Of a stretch of 64,000 nucleotides of DNA, positions 16,352 to 26,855 are shown piece by piece. Position 1 is the first letter of the stretch, and every line of letters begins with the position of its first letter. Source of the DNA: Devosia sp. (lineage in GTDB: Bacteria > Pseudomonadota > Alphaproteobacteria > Rhizobiales > Devosiaceae); the NCBI GenBank assembly GCA_015234425.1, contig JADGNE010000046.1:91306-155305 (forward strand). Direction: 5' to 3'. Position numbers and translations under genes: made by a program. Under the pieces are notes generated by a model. The model ran no database searches. It was not told where the DNA came from and was given only the letters and a program-made list of their open reading frames with translations.

Positions 16352-17760
16352 CCGATCTCATAGGGCACAATCGAGCGCCGGTCCGCCGGCACGGAAATGC
16401 CCACGGCCAGCGGCGGCACTGACCGCTGATGGCAGTTGCGGCGCTCGCAGATGCGGCAGGAGACGCCGATCGGGTCAAACACGGCCTTTCCCAGCTCCAG
16501 ATCATCGGCATAGACCACGCGGTTGGCGTGCGAAATTTCGCAGCCCAGCGCATAGGCATAGCGCCGCGTCGTGCTGCGGTAGCCACCCATGCGCTTCTCG
16601 CCCGACCAGGCAAGGCTGAGATAGCGGTTGCCATCCGGCGTTTCGCCCAGCTGGCGGATGATCTCGCCGCGCGCCTCGAAAGCCCGATGCACATTCCAGA
16701 GCGGGCAGGCGCCGCCAAACCGGGCAAACTGCAGCGCGGTGGCCGAATGGCGCTTGGTGATCGTCCCCGCCGCGTCCACCCGGGCAAAGAAGAACGGAAC
16801 GCCCCGCTCCCGCGGCCGCTGCATGGTCGAGAGGCGATGAGCCACTTGTTCAAGGCTCGCACCGAAGAGATGGGCAAGTTCCTCGATATCATAGCGATGC
16901 GCCTCGGACGCCTTGAGAAAGGCGCTATAGGGCATATGCAGCGCCCCGGCGTAGTAATTGGCCAGGCCCATGCGGGCGATGGCGCGAGCCTCGCTGGCCT
17001 TGAAATTGGCATTGTCGAGCAGTTCGCCCATCAGCGTCGTCTGCTCGAGGCCGGCGAGATGGGTGGCGAGACGGAAGAACTGGCTGGCCGGGTCGAGCCG
17101 GCTGTTGATCCAGATTTCCCGCCCGCCCCGATCAAACCGGCTCATCGCGTCGGGGGTGAGGGGCGGGGTGAAACTGACCCGCACCTCATGGGTTTCACGA
17201 AGATAATCCACCAGCCGGGCCATGCGATCTGGGCCGAACTGTCCGAGTTCAGCCGCAAGGCTCTCGGCCGCCCGGTCGAGCGGGTCAATGTAATTGTCGG
17301 CATAGTGGAAGAAGTCGCGCACCTCTTCATAGGCCGTGGTGACGCCGCTCTGCGGATCGCGCGAGAGCGCCGCGTCCATGCCGGCGAGGCGCTCATTGGT
17401 TTTGCGATAAGCCTCGTAAAGCTGCAGCACGGCCCGCGCCATATCGGGAGCATTGGTGGCCGTCGATTTCAGCTCCTGCAGATTGGGCACCGTTTCGCCG
17501 AACACCGGGTCAGCCAGAACCTCGCGCAGATCCATCACCAACCGGTCCGACCCGTCGGTAGCAAGGCTCGAAAGGTCGAGGCTGAAATGCTCCGCCAGCG
17601 CCAGCATCACCGACGCTGTCAGCGGCCGCTGATTGGATTCGAGCTGGTTGATATAGGACGCAGAGATGTCCAACCGCGCCGCAAGCTCCGCCTGCGTCAG
17701 CCTGTGCTGCGCCCTCAGGGCCCTTATTTTGGCCCCGGCGAACACTTTTCTGGCAGCCAT
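16348..17760 (-). CDS. pccR: ScfR-family acyl-CoA-responsive regulator, PccR-like
   Basis: An XRE-type helix-turn-helix at about 8-62 (IRALRAQHRLTQAELAARLD, SASYINQLESNQRP) is followed by an IrrE-like metalloprotease-fold region and a C-terminal DUF2083-type domain with clustered cysteines (SCRICERRNCHQRS). This is the architecture of the short-chain fatty-acyl-CoA regulators; PccR of Rhodobacter controls propionyl-CoA carboxylase in the same setting. The ATG at 17760 (470 aa) has GGAG seven bases upstream and is preferred over the in-frame codon at 17838. It is divergent from pccB, and a long inverted repeat overlaps its ribosome site, suggesting autoregulation. Confidence 0.88.
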   Translation of the reverse strand: MAARKVFAGAKIRALRAQHRLTQAELAARLDISASYINQLESNQRPLTASVMLALAEHFSLDLSSLATDGSDRLVMDLREVLADPVFGETVPNLQELKSTATNAPDMARAVLQLYEAYRKTNERLAGMDAALSRDPQSGVTTAYEEVRDFFHYADNYIDPLDRAAESLAAELGQFGPDRMARLVDYLRETHEVRVSFTPPLTPDAMSRFDRGGREIWINSRLDPASQFFRLATHLAGLEQTTLMGELLDNANFKASEARAIARMGLANYYAGALHMPYSAFLKASEAHRYDIEELAHLFGASLEQVAHRLSTMQRPRERGVPFFFARVDAAGTITKRHSATALQFARFGGACPLWNVHRAFEARGEIIRQLGETPDGNRYLSLAWSGEKRMGGYRSTTRRYAYALGCEISHANRVVYADDLELGKAVFDPIGVSCRICERRNCHQRSVPPLAVGISVPADRRSIVPYEIG

Positions 17761-17800
17761 CACACAACTCCACAAAATCACAGACCTGTTGTTGTGTGAT
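17759..17800. promoter_or_regulatory. Inverted repeat between pccR and pccB (candidate operator)
   Basis: ATCACACAAC (17759-17768) and GTTGTGTGAT (17791-17800) are perfect 10-bp arms 22 bases apart, with another ATCACA in between (17777-17782). The left arm covers the pccR start codon and ribosome site. Probable site for the adjacent regulator (inference). Confidence 0.6.
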
Positions 17801-17884
17801 TGTAGCACCAACGCCCTTTCCTGTCTTCTGGTATGCAAGATGAGCGCTTAGTCTCCGGCCGCATCAGGAATGCCGGAGGTTCGC

Positions 17885-19417
17885 ATGCAGGAAATTATCG
17901 CCGCACTGGAAACGAGACGCGGAGAGGCGCGGCTTGGCGGAGGCCAGCGGCGCATCGACACCCAGCATGGCAAGGGCAAGCTGACGGCGCGCGAGCGCCT
18001 GGACGTGCTGCTCGATCCCGGCTCGTTCGAAGAATACGACATGTTCGTCACCCATCGGGCGACCGACTTCGGCATGGAAGAGACGGTCATCCCCGGTGAT
18101 GGCGTGGTCACCGGCTGGGGCACGATCGACGGCCGCATGGTCTATGTCTTCTCTCAGGATTTCACCGTGTTCGGCGGCTCGCTCTCCGAGACCCATGCGC
18201 AGAAAATCTGCAAGATCATGGATCTGGCCATGCAGAATGGCGCGCCGGTGATCGGGCTCAACGATTCTGGCGGCGCCCGCATCCAGGAGGGCGTGGCAGC
18301 GCTCGGCGGCTATGCCGACGTGTTCTGGCGCAATGTGCAGGCCTCTGGCGCCGTGCCGCAGATTTCCGTCATCATGGGCCCCTGCGCCGGTGGTGCCGTC
18401 TATTCGCCGGCCATGACCGACTTCATCTACATGGTCGAGGACACGAGCTATATGTTCGTCACCGGTCCCGATGTGGTGAAGACCGTGACCAATGAGATCG
18501 TTACCCAGGAAGAGCTGGGCGGCGCTTCCACCCACACCAAGATTTCCTCGGTGGCCGATGCGGCCTTCGCCAATGACATCGAGACCCTGCTCGAAGTGCG
18601 ACGTCTCTTCTCCTACCTGCCGCTCGCGGCCGGCCAGAAGCCGCCACGCCTGCCAAGCCACGACCCCATCGACCGCCGCAACGACAAGCTCGACACCATC
18701 ATCCCCGATAGTGCGACCAAGCCCTATGACATGCGCGAGGTCATAGAGACCGTCGCCGACGAAGGCGAATTCCTCGAGCTCCAGAAGAACCACGCCGGCA
18801 ATATTCTCATCGGCTTCATCCGCCTCGATGGGCAGACCGTGGGCGTTGTCGCCAACCAGCCACTGGTGCTGGCCGGGTGTCTCGACATCAATGCCAGTAA
18901 GAAGGCCGCGCGCTTTATCCGCTTCTGCGACAGTTTTGAGATCCCGATCCTGACCTTTGTCGACGTGCCCGGCTTCCTACCCGGCGTCGCGCAGGAATAT
19001 GGCGGCATCATCAAGCACGGCGCCAAGCTTCTCTTCGCCTATTCCGAAGCCACCGTGCCGCTCGTCACCGTCATCACCCGCAAAGCCTATGGCGGCGCCT
19101 ATGACGTGATGGCCTCAAAACACATCAAGGCGGACGTCAATTATGCCTGGCCCTCTGCCGAAATCGCCGTGATGGGCGCCAAGGGCGCGACCGAAATCCT
19201 CTATCGCTCGGAGCTGGGCGACAAGGACAAGATCGCCCAGCGCACCGCCGATTACGAAGCGCGCTTTGCCAACCCGTTTGTGGCCGCCGAGCGCGGCTTC
19301 ATCGACGATGTCATCATGCCCCACGGCACCCGCCGCCGCGTCATCCGTGCCTTCTCGACCCTCCGCCACAAGAGCGTGCAGGGCCCCAAGAAGAAGCACG
19401 ACAACATCCCGCTGTGA
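17885..19417 (+). CDS. pccB: Propionyl-CoA carboxylase, carboxyltransferase (beta) subunit
   Basis: Transfers carboxyl from carboxybiotin to propionyl-CoA, giving (S)-methylmalonyl-CoA. 510 aa with two crotonase-like halves. Signatures include [21 protein letters not shown], the oxyanion segments [11 protein letters not shown] and [12 protein letters not shown], and the C-terminal [20 protein letters not shown]. The ATG at 17885 has GGAGG five bases upstream and is preferred to the one at 17870. First gene of pccB-pccA-mcm-mce, divergent from its likely regulator. Confidence 0.96.
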   Translation: MQEIIAALETRRGEARLGGGQRRIDTQHGKGKLTARERLDVLLDPGSFEEYDMFVTHRATDFGMEETVIPGDGVVTGWGTIDGRMVYVFSQDFTVFGGSLSETHAQKICKIMDLAMQNGAPVIGLNDSGGARIQEGVAALGGYADVFWRNVQASGAVPQISVIMGPCAGGAVYSPAMTDFIYMVEDTSYMFVTGPDVVKTVTNEIVTQEELGGASTHTKISSVADAAFANDIETLLEVRRLFSYLPLAAGQKPPRLPSHDPIDRRNDKLDTIIPDSATKPYDMREVIETVADEGEFLELQKNHAGNILIGFIRLDGQTVGVVANQPLVLAGCLDINASKKAARFIRFCDSFEIPILTFVDVPGFLPGVAQEYGGIIKHGAKLLFAYSEATVPLVTVITRKAYGGAYDVMASKHIKADVNYAWPSAEIAVMGAKGATEILYRSELGDKDKIAQRTADYEARFANPFVAAERGFIDDVIMPHGTRRRVIRAFSTLRHKSVQGPKKKHDNIPL

Positions 19418-19428
19418 GGAGCCAGACC

Positions 19429-21411
19429 ATGACCATCACCAAACTCCTCATCGCCAATCGTGGCGAGATCGCCTGCCGGGTTATCAAGACGGCGAAGAAA
19501 ATGGGCATCGCCACGGTCGCGGTCTATTCCGACGCCGACCGTGAGGCCCTGCATGTGCGCATGGCCGATGATGCGGTCCATATCGGCGCCTCGCCCGCCA
19601 AGGATTCCTATCTGCTGGCGGACAAGATTATTGCTGCCTGTAAAGCGACCGGTGCCCAGGCGGTCCATCCCGGCTACGGCTTCCTCTCGGAAAATGCGTC
19701 TTTCTCCGCAGCGCTCGAAGCCGAAGGCATCATCTTCGTCGGCCCGGGCCCCAAGGCGATTGAAGCCATGGGCGACAAGATCACGTCCAAAAAGCTCGCC
19801 GCCGAAGCCGGTGTGTCGACCGTGCCGGGCCATATGGGCCTGATTGATGACGCCGAACACGCGGTGACCATCTCGAAATCCATCGGCTACCCGGTGATGA
19901 TCAAGGCCTCCGCTGGTGGTGGCGGCAAGGGCATGCGCATTGCCTGGAACGACGCGGATGCCCGCGAAGGTTTCGAGCGCTCCAAGTCCGAGGCGGCGTC
20001 CTCCTTCGGCGATGATCGCATCTTCATCGAAAAATTCGTCACCGAGCCGCGCCACATCGAAATCCAGCTGATCGCCGACGCGCATGGCAATGCGATCTAT
20101 CTCAACGAGCGCGAATGCTCGATCCAGCGCCGCAACCAGAAAGTCATCGAAGAAGCGCCATCGCCCTTCCTTGATGAGGCCACCCGAAAGGCAATGGGCG
20201 AGCAGTCCGTGGCCCTCGCCCAGGCCGTGGGTTACCGCAGCGCCGGCACGGTGGAGTTCATCGTCGACAAGGATCGCAATTTTTACTTCCTCGAGATGAA
20301 TACGCGTCTGCAGGTGGAGCATCCGGTCACCGAGATGATCACCGGGCTCGATCTCGTCGAGCTGATGATCCGCGTCGCCAATGGCGAGAAGCTGCCGCTC
20401 ACGCAGGACCAGGTGCTGCGCAATGGCTGGGCGATTGAAAGTCGGCTCTACGCCGAAGACCCCTATCGCAACTTCCTGCCCTCGACCGGTCGCCTCACCC
20501 GCTATCGCCCGCCCGCGGAAAGCGTCTCGGATGATCTTGTCGTGCGCAACGACACCGGCGTTTTCGAAGGCGGGGAAATCTCGACCTTCTACGATCCGAT
20601 GATCGCCAAGCTTTGCACCTGGGCCCCGACACGCGAGGCCGCGGTCGATGCCATGGCGGTGGCGCTCGACAGCTTTGAGGTCGAAGGCGTGGGTAATAAC
20701 CTCCCCTTCCTCTCGACCGTGATGGAGCAGGATCGGTTCCGCGAGGGGCGCCTCACCACCGGCTATATCGCCGAGGAATTCCCGGAAGGGTTCTCTGGCG
20801 CCGAGCTTTCCGACGAGCATCACTTCGACATCGTCGCCGCAGCCGCCATGCTGATGGCCCGCCGCGATCATCGCCGCATGGGTGGGGAGACCGAAAGCCG
20901 CTGGCACGTGCAGGTCGGCGACAAGGCCGAAACAGTGGTGCTGCACCAGAACGGCCCGGACATCGTCGTCGACGCCGAGTGGCGGTCTGAAGCGGTGCGC
21001 GTCACCTGGCAGCCCGGCGACACGCTCGCGCGTCTCGACTGGTCCGGCGGACGCCATGCCGTGCTCAAGGTCGATCCGACCACATCGGGCTTCCGCGTTC
21101 GCTATCGTGGGGCGGACCTCAAGGTTCTGGTGCTGCGGCCCCATATCGCCAAATATCTGACCCATATGCCGGTCAAGGTGCCCCCTGACATGAGCAAGTA
21201 CTTGCTCTGCCCCATGCCGGGGCAGGTGGTGCGTATCGACGTCAAGGAGGGGGACGTGGTCGAAGACGGCCAGACCCTCGCCATTGTGGAAGCCATGAAG
21301 ATGGAAAACGTGCTCAAGGCCGAAAAGCGCGCCCGCGTGAAGACGGTCCACGTCGTCCCCGGCGCCGTTCTGGCGGTGGACCAGGTCATGCTTGAGTTCG
21401 AGGCGGTGTGA
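19429..21411 (+). CDS. pccA: Propionyl-CoA carboxylase, biotin-containing (alpha) subunit
   Basis: Carboxylates its own biotin with ATP and bicarbonate. 660 aa: biotin carboxylase domain (about 4-450) with [20 protein letters not shown], the [11 protein letters not shown] loop and [13 protein letters not shown]; a BT linker region; and a C-terminal biotinyl domain with EAMKMEN (biotin lysine). GAGGAG precedes the ATG at 19429, 11 bases after pccB. The mutase start overlaps its stop codon, so the genes are translationally coupled. Confidence 0.96.
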   Translation: MTITKLLIANRGEIACRVIKTAKKMGIATVAVYSDADREALHVRMADDAVHIGASPAKDSYLLADKIIAACKATGAQAVHPGYGFLSENASFSAALEAEGIIFVGPGPKAIEAMGDKITSKKLAAEAGVSTVPGHMGLIDDAEHAVTISKSIGYPVMIKASAGGGGKGMRIAWNDADAREGFERSKSEAASSFGDDRIFIEKFVTEPRHIEIQLIADAHGNAIYLNERECSIQRRNQKVIEEAPSPFLDEATRKAMGEQSVALAQAVGYRSAGTVEFIVDKDRNFYFLEMNTRLQVEHPVTEMITGLDLVELMIRVANGEKLPLTQDQVLRNGWAIESRLYAEDPYRNFLPSTGRLTRYRPPAESVSDDLVVRNDTGVFEGGEISTFYDPMIAKLCTWAPTREAAVDAMAVALDSFEVEGVGNNLPFLSTVMEQDRFREGRLTTGYIAEEFPEGFSGAELSDEHHFDIVAAAAMLMARRDHRRMGGETESRWHVQVGDKAETVVLHQNGPDIVVDAEWRSEAVRVTWQPGDTLARLDWSGGRHAVLKVDPTTSGFRVRYRGADLKVLVLRPHIAKYLTHMPVKVPPDMSKYLLCPMPGQVVRIDVKEGDVVEDGQTLAIVEAMKMENVLKAEKRARVKTVHVVPGAVLAVDQVMLEFEAV

Positions 21412-23525
21412 TGTCAGCAGATCACGAGAAATGGGCCAAGCTGGCCCAAAAGGAACTCCGCGATACCCCGCTTTCCGCGCTCGACCGGGACTATGGCGGC
21501 CTGCCGGTGAAGCCCGTCTATCTCGGTGATGACGGCGAAGTGCCGGGCATTGAGCCGTTCACCCGTGGCGTGCGGGCGACCATGTACGCCAACCGCCCCT
21601 GGACCATCCGCCAGTATGCGGGCTTTTCGACCGCCCGGGAGTCCAACGCTTTCTACCGGCAGGCGCTCGAAAAGGGCCAGAAGGGGCTGTCAGTCGCCTT
21701 CGATCTCGCCACCCATCGCGGCTATGACAGCGATCATCCGCGCGTTGTCGGCGATGTCGGCAAGGCGGGCGTCGCCATCGACAGCGTCGAGGACATGAAA
21801 ATCCTTTTCGACGGCATTCCGCTCGATCAGATGAGCGTCTCCATGACCATGAACGGCGCCGTCATCCCGGTGCTGGCCATGTTCATTGTTGCGGCCGAAG
21901 AGCAGGGCGTTTCCCAGGAAAAGCTCGAAGGGACCATCCAGAACGACATCCTCAAGGAGTTCATGGTCCGCAACACCTATATCTACCCACCTGAGCCCTC
22001 CATGCGCATTGTCGGCGACATCATCGCCCACACTGCCGAGCATATGCCGAAGTTCAATTCGATCTCGATCTCGGGCTATCACATGCACGAGGCCGGGGCG
22101 ACGGCGGTGCAGGAGCTGGCCTTCACCCTTGCCGACGGCATGGAATATGTCCGGGCGGCGCAGGCCAAGGGGCTCGATATCGACGCCTTTGCCGGGCGCC
22201 TCTCGTTCTTCTTCGGCATTGGCATGAACTTCTTCCTCGAGGTCGCAAAGCTCCGGGCAGCCCGGAAACTTTGGAGCGAGATCATGACCGATCTCGGCGC
22301 TCGGGATCCGCGCTCCAAAATGCTCCGCACCCATTGCCAGACCTCGGGCGTGTCGCTCACCGAGCAGGACCCGCACAACAATATCGTGCGCACCACCATC
22401 GAGGCGTTGGCGGCGACGCTTGGCGGCACGCAGTCGCTCCACACAAACTCCTTCGACGAGGCCATCGCCCTGCCGACGGAGTTTTCGAGCCGCATTGCCC
22501 GCAATACCCAGCTCATCCTCCAGCACGAAAGCCGTATCACCGATGTCGTCGATCCGCTCGGCGGCTCCTATTATGTCGAGGCGCTGACCGATCAGCTGGT
22601 CAGTAAAGCCAAAAAGCTCATCGCCGACGCCGAAGCCGTTGGCGGCATGACGCCCTATGTACAGTCCGGCGGCCCAAAAATGGCCATCGAACAGGCGGCG
22701 GCCCTGCGCCAGGCCCGGGTCGACCGGGGCGACGATGTCATCGTTGGCGTCAACCGCTTTCGGGTCGAGACCGAAGAGAAAATCGAAGTCCGCGAAATCG
22801 ATAATGCCAAGGTGCGCCTTGAGCAGATCGCCCAGCTCGAGCACATCAAGGCGACCCGCGACGAGGACAAGTGCCAGTCCATGCTTTCGGCGCTGCGCGA
22901 ATATGCGGCCAAGGATGAGGGCAATCTCCTCACCGCCGCCGTTGAGGCCGCCCGTGCCCGCGCCACGCTGGGGGAAATTTCCCAGGCGCTGGAAGATGTA
23001 TTCGGCCGCCACCGCGCCGTCACCCGCGTCATCTCCGGCGTCTATGCCGGCGGCTATGGCGATGACCCGCAATTGAAATCGGTCTCCGATCGGGTTGATG
23101 CGTTCAAGACCTCGCGAGGCCGCGCGCCCTCGATCTTCATCGCCAAGATGGGGCAGGATGGACACGATCGCGGTGCCAAAATCATCGCGTCGGCTTTCGC
23201 CGATCTCGGCTTCACCGTCCACATGGGTGATCTCTTCGAGACCGCTCCGGAAGTGGCGGCCCACGCAGAAACCTACGGCGTCGATGCGGTGGGAGTTTCC
23301 TCGCTGGCAGCCGGACACAAGACGCTGGTGCCCGAGCTCATCGGCGCACTGCGCGATCGTGGCCTTGGTGATGTGACTGTCATTGTCGGGGGTGTCATCC
23401 CGGAGCCCGATTACGACTTCCTATATGAGTCGGGGGTCGCCGCCATTTTCGGTCCGGGCACCAATGTGCTCGACGCGGCCTTTTCCGTGCTCAACGAAAT
23501 CGAGGGAAGGCTGTCCAACAGATGA
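21411..23525 (+). CDS. scpA: Methylmalonyl-CoA mutase (adenosylcobalamin-dependent)
   Basis: Isomerises (R)-methylmalonyl-CoA to succinyl-CoA. 704 aa: TIM-barrel catalytic domain ([59 protein letters not shown]) and a C-terminal B12-binding domain with the base-off [10 protein letters not shown] signature, whose histidine coordinates cobalt. The ATG overlaps the pccA stop (TGATG). The downstream epimerase overlaps it by 4 bases. Cobalamin synthesis genes are not in the window. Confidence 0.96.
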   Translation: MSADHEKWAKLAQKELRDTPLSALDRDYGGLPVKPVYLGDDGEVPGIEPFTRGVRATMYANRPWTIRQYAGFSTARESNAFYRQALEKGQKGLSVAFDLATHRGYDSDHPRVVGDVGKAGVAIDSVEDMKILFDGIPLDQMSVSMTMNGAVIPVLAMFIVAAEEQGVSQEKLEGTIQNDILKEFMVRNTYIYPPEPSMRIVGDIIAHTAEHMPKFNSISISGYHMHEAGATAVQELAFTLADGMEYVRAAQAKGLDIDAFAGRLSFFFGIGMNFFLEVAKLRAARKLWSEIMTDLGARDPRSKMLRTHCQTSGVSLTEQDPHNNIVRTTIEALAATLGGTQSLHTNSFDEAIALPTEFSSRIARNTQLILQHESRITDVVDPLGGSYYVEALTDQLVSKAKKLIADAEAVGGMTPYVQSGGPKMAIEQAAALRQARVDRGDDVIVGVNRFRVETEEKIEVREIDNAKVRLEQIAQLEHIKATRDEDKCQSMLSALREYAAKDEGNLLTAAVEAARARATLGEISQALEDVFGRHRAVTRVISGVYAGGYGDDPQLKSVSDRVDAFKTSRGRAPSIFIAKMGQDGHDRGAKIIASAFADLGFTVHMGDLFETAPEVAAHAETYGVDAVGVSSLAAGHKTLVPELIGALRDRGLGDVTVIVGGVIPEPDYDFLYESGVAAIFGPGTNVLDAAFSVLNEIEGRLSNR

Positions 23526-23935
23526 TCGGTCGTCTCAACCACATCGCTATCGCTGTCCCGGATCTGGCGGTCGCAGCTGCCCGCTATCGCGATATGCTCG
23601 GGGCCGCGGTCGGCGAACCCGAGGCGCTCCCCGAGCATGGGGTGACGGTGGTCTTCATCGACACCGGCAATTCCAAGGTCGAACTGCTCGAGGCGCTGGG
23701 CGAAGGCTCACCCATTGCCAGCTTTCTTGAAAAGAACCCGGCCGGCGGCATGCACCACATCTGCTACGAAGTCCCCGACATCGTATCCGCCATTGCCAAA
23801 CTGGTCGAAAGCGGCGCCCGCATCCTGGGCGACGGAAAGCCCAGGATCGGTGCCCACGGCAACCCCGTCATTTTCCTCCATCCAAAGGATTTTGACGGCA
23901 CGTTGGTCGAACTCGAGGAAGTCGCGCCCCTCTAG
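23522..23935 (+). CDS. mce: Methylmalonyl-CoA epimerase
   Basis: Interconverts (S)- and (R)-methylmalonyl-CoA, joining carboxylase and mutase. 137-aa VOC-fold protein with the metal ligands in context: [11 protein letters not shown] (His), KVELLEAL (Glu region), [10 protein letters not shown] (His) and LVELEEV (Glu). A 4-base overlap (ATGA) with the mutase shows coupling. It is the last gene of the propionyl-CoA operon. Confidence 0.95.
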   Translation: MIGRLNHIAIAVPDLAVAAARYRDMLGAAVGEPEALPEHGVTVVFIDTGNSKVELLEALGEGSPIASFLEKNPAGGMHHICYEVPDIVSAIAKLVESGARILGDGKPRIGAHGNPVIFLHPKDFDGTLVELEEVAPL

Positions 23936-24085
23936 CGCACTGTAACGGTCGGGGCCGTGCTGCCCCGGCCGCGTTACCTGCCTGTTTACCAAGATCGCGG
24001 ATGCCGCTCTGCCGGTAAGCTTTTGGTCAAGCCCTGTGCGCAATGTCGGAGAGACAAGCTGGGGGGCGGCTTACGCATTGGCGGA

Positions 24086-26743
24086 ATGAACACGGCAGAG
24101 ACGGACAGGCAGCGCACCGATGGCCGCCGCACCACCTGGGTGCCGGTGCTTCTTGCGCTTTTGATGGTTGCCGCCGCGGGCTTTTTTATCGACCGTCAGA
24201 GCCACAGTATTTCCGAGCAGCGCATGCGCGCCGATGTTTTGGGCCAGCTCTCAATCATCAGGGCCAAGCTCGAAGGCAATATCGCGAGCGATATCCAGCT
24301 CGTGCGGGGTCTGGTCTCGACCATTTCGAGCCAGCCGGACCTCAGTCAGGAACAGTTCCAGGTTCTGGCCGCCCACCTCTTCGAGGAAGAGAGCCAGCTG
24401 CGCTCCATCTCCGTGGCGCCCGATCTGGTGATCGCCATGACCTATCCGCCCAACCAGACCCGCAATATCGGCTTCGACTATCGCACCAGCCCTGGACAAT
24501 GGGACGCGGTGAAGGAAGTCGTTGATACAGGCCGGCTGGTGCTGGCAGGTCCTGTCGATCTCATTCAGGGGGGCAGGGGCTTTATCGGCCGTTTCCCGAT
24601 CTACACGGGCACCGGGGAGGACAGGTCGTTCTGGGGCATTGCCGCCGCCGTCATCGATATCGACCGGCTCTATCGCGACAGCGGCCTCTATGATCCGGAC
24701 CTGCCCATTGAAATCGCCATCACCGGGCATGACAGCAAGGGCGGCGATGGCGCGTTGTTTTACGGGCGCGACCTGAGTGCCGAAAACCCGATCCTCGCCG
24801 ATGTAGCGTTGCCGACCGGGAGCTGGCAGCTCAGCGCCATCCCACGCGGCGGCTGGGCCCCGGATGGGCTGACCCAGTGGCTCCTGCGCGGATTGATCGT
24901 TCTGGCCGGCGGCCTCGTCATCCTGCCCATCTTCACCACCCGCCGCATGGTCGAACAGCGCTACCGGCACATTGGCCAGTTGCGGGTCCGGGAACGCGAA
25001 TTGGCGGCCCTCACCGATCGGCTCAACCTAGCGCTGCAGACCTCGCAGGTGGGGATCTGGGAGCTCGATCTCGACAGCGGGGCCGAATATTGGGACGCCC
25101 GCACCAACGAGCTCTATGGCCTGCCAGCCGACGCCGCGCCGCGCACCTATGAGCAGTGGCGCGCCATCGTCCACCCGGATGACCTCGAAAAGAGCGAAGC
25201 CGAATTCAAGCGCATGATCGCGACCGGCCATTATGAGGCGGTCTATCGTATCCGCCTCGATGACGGCACGGTCCGCCATGTCCGCTCCATCGCAATGGTC
25301 AAAAAGGTGCCGGGCGAGTCCGACCGCGTGCTCGGCGTCAACTGGGACATTACCCGGGACGTGGCCCTCAACGAGGATCTGCGCCGCGCCCACCAATTGA
25401 CCGAGGCCCGCAACGCCGAGCTTGAGACCGTCAAGATCCGCATCGAGCATAACGCGCTGCACGATAGTCTGACCGGCCTGCCCAATCGCCGCTTCCTCGA
25501 CGAAAAGCTCCAGGAGCATTCTGAGAACGGCTATATGGGCTCGGGCGGCATCGCCCTCCTTCATATCGATCTCGACCGCTTCAAGCAGATCAACGATACG
25601 CTCGGCCACGCCGCCGGCGACGCCATGCTGATCCACGCCAGCGAGGTTCTGCGCGCCAATTGCAAGCCGACCGACTTCGTCGCCCGCATCGGCGGTGACG
25701 AGTTCGTGGTGATGCTTGAGGCTGACGCGGATGATGCGAGCGTTGCTTGTCTCGCCGACAGTATCGTCCAGGCCATGCGCAAGCCCGCGCTGCACGAGGG
25801 CCACGAATGCCGGATCGGCGTCAGCGTTGGCCTTGCCACGGCGCGCGGCACCGATATCGACGTCAAACAATTGCTCATCAATGCCGATATAGCGCTCTAT
25901 CGAGCCAAGGGCCGCGGCCGCAATCGCTATGAGTTTTTCTCCGCAGCGCTGCAGGCAGAGGTGATCGACAAAAAGCGCAGCGCCGACGAAATCCTCAAGG
26001 CGCTCGACACCAATGCCTTCATCGCCTTTTACCAGCCGCAGTTCGATGCCCACACGCTCGACGTCGTCGGGGTCGAGGCCCTGGCCCGCTGGAACCACCC
26101 GACCGAGGGCATCAAGACACCCGACCGTTTCTTGAACATTGCCGAGGAGCTGAGCGTCGTCGCCAGCATCGACCGCATTGTGCTCGATCAGGCGCTGCGC
26201 GATCTCGATCGCTGGCAGGCCATGGGTCTCAATGTCCCCCGCGCCTCGGTCAATGTCTCCCAGCGGCGCCTTCATGACGAAGACCTCGTGCAGAGCCTGC
26301 GCGAGCTGCGCATCGAACCGGGCCGTATCGCCTTCGAGCTCGTGGAATCGATCTATCTCGACGAGAGCGACGGCCTCGTCGGCTGGAACATCGATCGCAT
26401 CAAGGAACTGGGCATCGATATCGAGATCGATGATTTCGGTACCGGTTATGCCTCCATCGTCTCGCTGCAAAAACTCCATCCGCGTCGCCTCAAGATCGAC
26501 CGCCAGCTGGTCGACCCGATCCTCACCGAGCCGGCGCAGCGGCGCCTCCTCGCCTCCATCGTCGATATCGGCAAATCCATGGGCATCGAGATTGTCGCCG
26601 AGGGCGTCGAAACTAGGGAGCACGCCGCCATCCTGCGCGATCTGGGCTGCGACATCCTTCAGGGCTATGCCTTCGCCCGTCCCATGGATCGCGACAGCCT
26701 GGAAGTCTTCCTCCGGCAGGAAAGCTGGCGCTCGGCCTCCTAG
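24086..26743 (+). CDS. CHASE-PAS-GGDEF-EAL cyclic-di-GMP turnover protein
   Basis: 885 aa. TM1 is at about 17-36, followed by a periplasmic CHASE-type sensor (about 70-245) and TM2 at about 270-290. A PAS domain (about 320-430) then leads to diguanylate cyclase with intact GGDEF (536-540) and phosphodiesterase with intact EAL (664-666). Further EAL-domain residues are present: VNVSQR, FELVES, DDFGTGY, KIDRQLVD and VAEGVE. Either or both activities may operate. The ATG at 24086 follows GGCGGA. The sequence of the sensor is too general to name a ligand. Confidence 0.93.
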   Translation: MNTAETDRQRTDGRRTTWVPVLLALLMVAAAGFFIDRQSHSISEQRMRADVLGQLSIIRAKLEGNIASDIQLVRGLVSTISSQPDLSQEQFQVLAAHLFEEESQLRSISVAPDLVIAMTYPPNQTRNIGFDYRTSPGQWDAVKEVVDTGRLVLAGPVDLIQGGRGFIGRFPIYTGTGEDRSFWGIAAAVIDIDRLYRDSGLYDPDLPIEIAITGHDSKGGDGALFYGRDLSAENPILADVALPTGSWQLSAIPRGGWAPDGLTQWLLRGLIVLAGGLVILPIFTTRRMVEQRYRHIGQLRVRERELAALTDRLNLALQTSQVGIWELDLDSGAEYWDARTNELYGLPADAAPRTYEQWRAIVHPDDLEKSEAEFKRMIATGHYEAVYRIRLDDGTVRHVRSIAMVKKVPGESDRVLGVNWDITRDVALNEDLRRAHQLTEARNAELETVKIRIEHNALHDSLTGLPNRRFLDEKLQEHSENGYMGSGGIALLHIDLDRFKQINDTLGHAAGDAMLIHASEVLRANCKPTDFVARIGGDEFVVMLEADADDASVACLADSIVQAMRKPALHEGHECRIGVSVGLATARGTDIDVKQLLINADIALYRAKGRGRNRYEFFSAALQAEVIDKKRSADEILKALDTNAFIAFYQPQFDAHTLDVVGVEALARWNHPTEGIKTPDRFLNIAEELSVVASIDRIVLDQALRDLDRWQAMGLNVPRASVNVSQRRLHDEDLVQSLRELRIEPGRIAFELVESIYLDESDGLVGWNIDRIKELGIDIEIDDFGTGYASIVSLQKLHPRRLKIDRQLVDPILTEPAQRRLLASIVDIGKSMGIEIVAEGVETREHAAILRDLGCDILQGYAFARPMDRDSLEVFLRQESWRSAS

Positions 26744-26855
26744 GCGGGTCGCCACTCCAATTACTCTATGATTTTCAGCGTTGAGCTGGCCTTGTTGGGA
26801 TGACAAGCGCCCGGTCTTTCCCCATCATGGCCACGAACAATTGCGGGGGGAAGTG

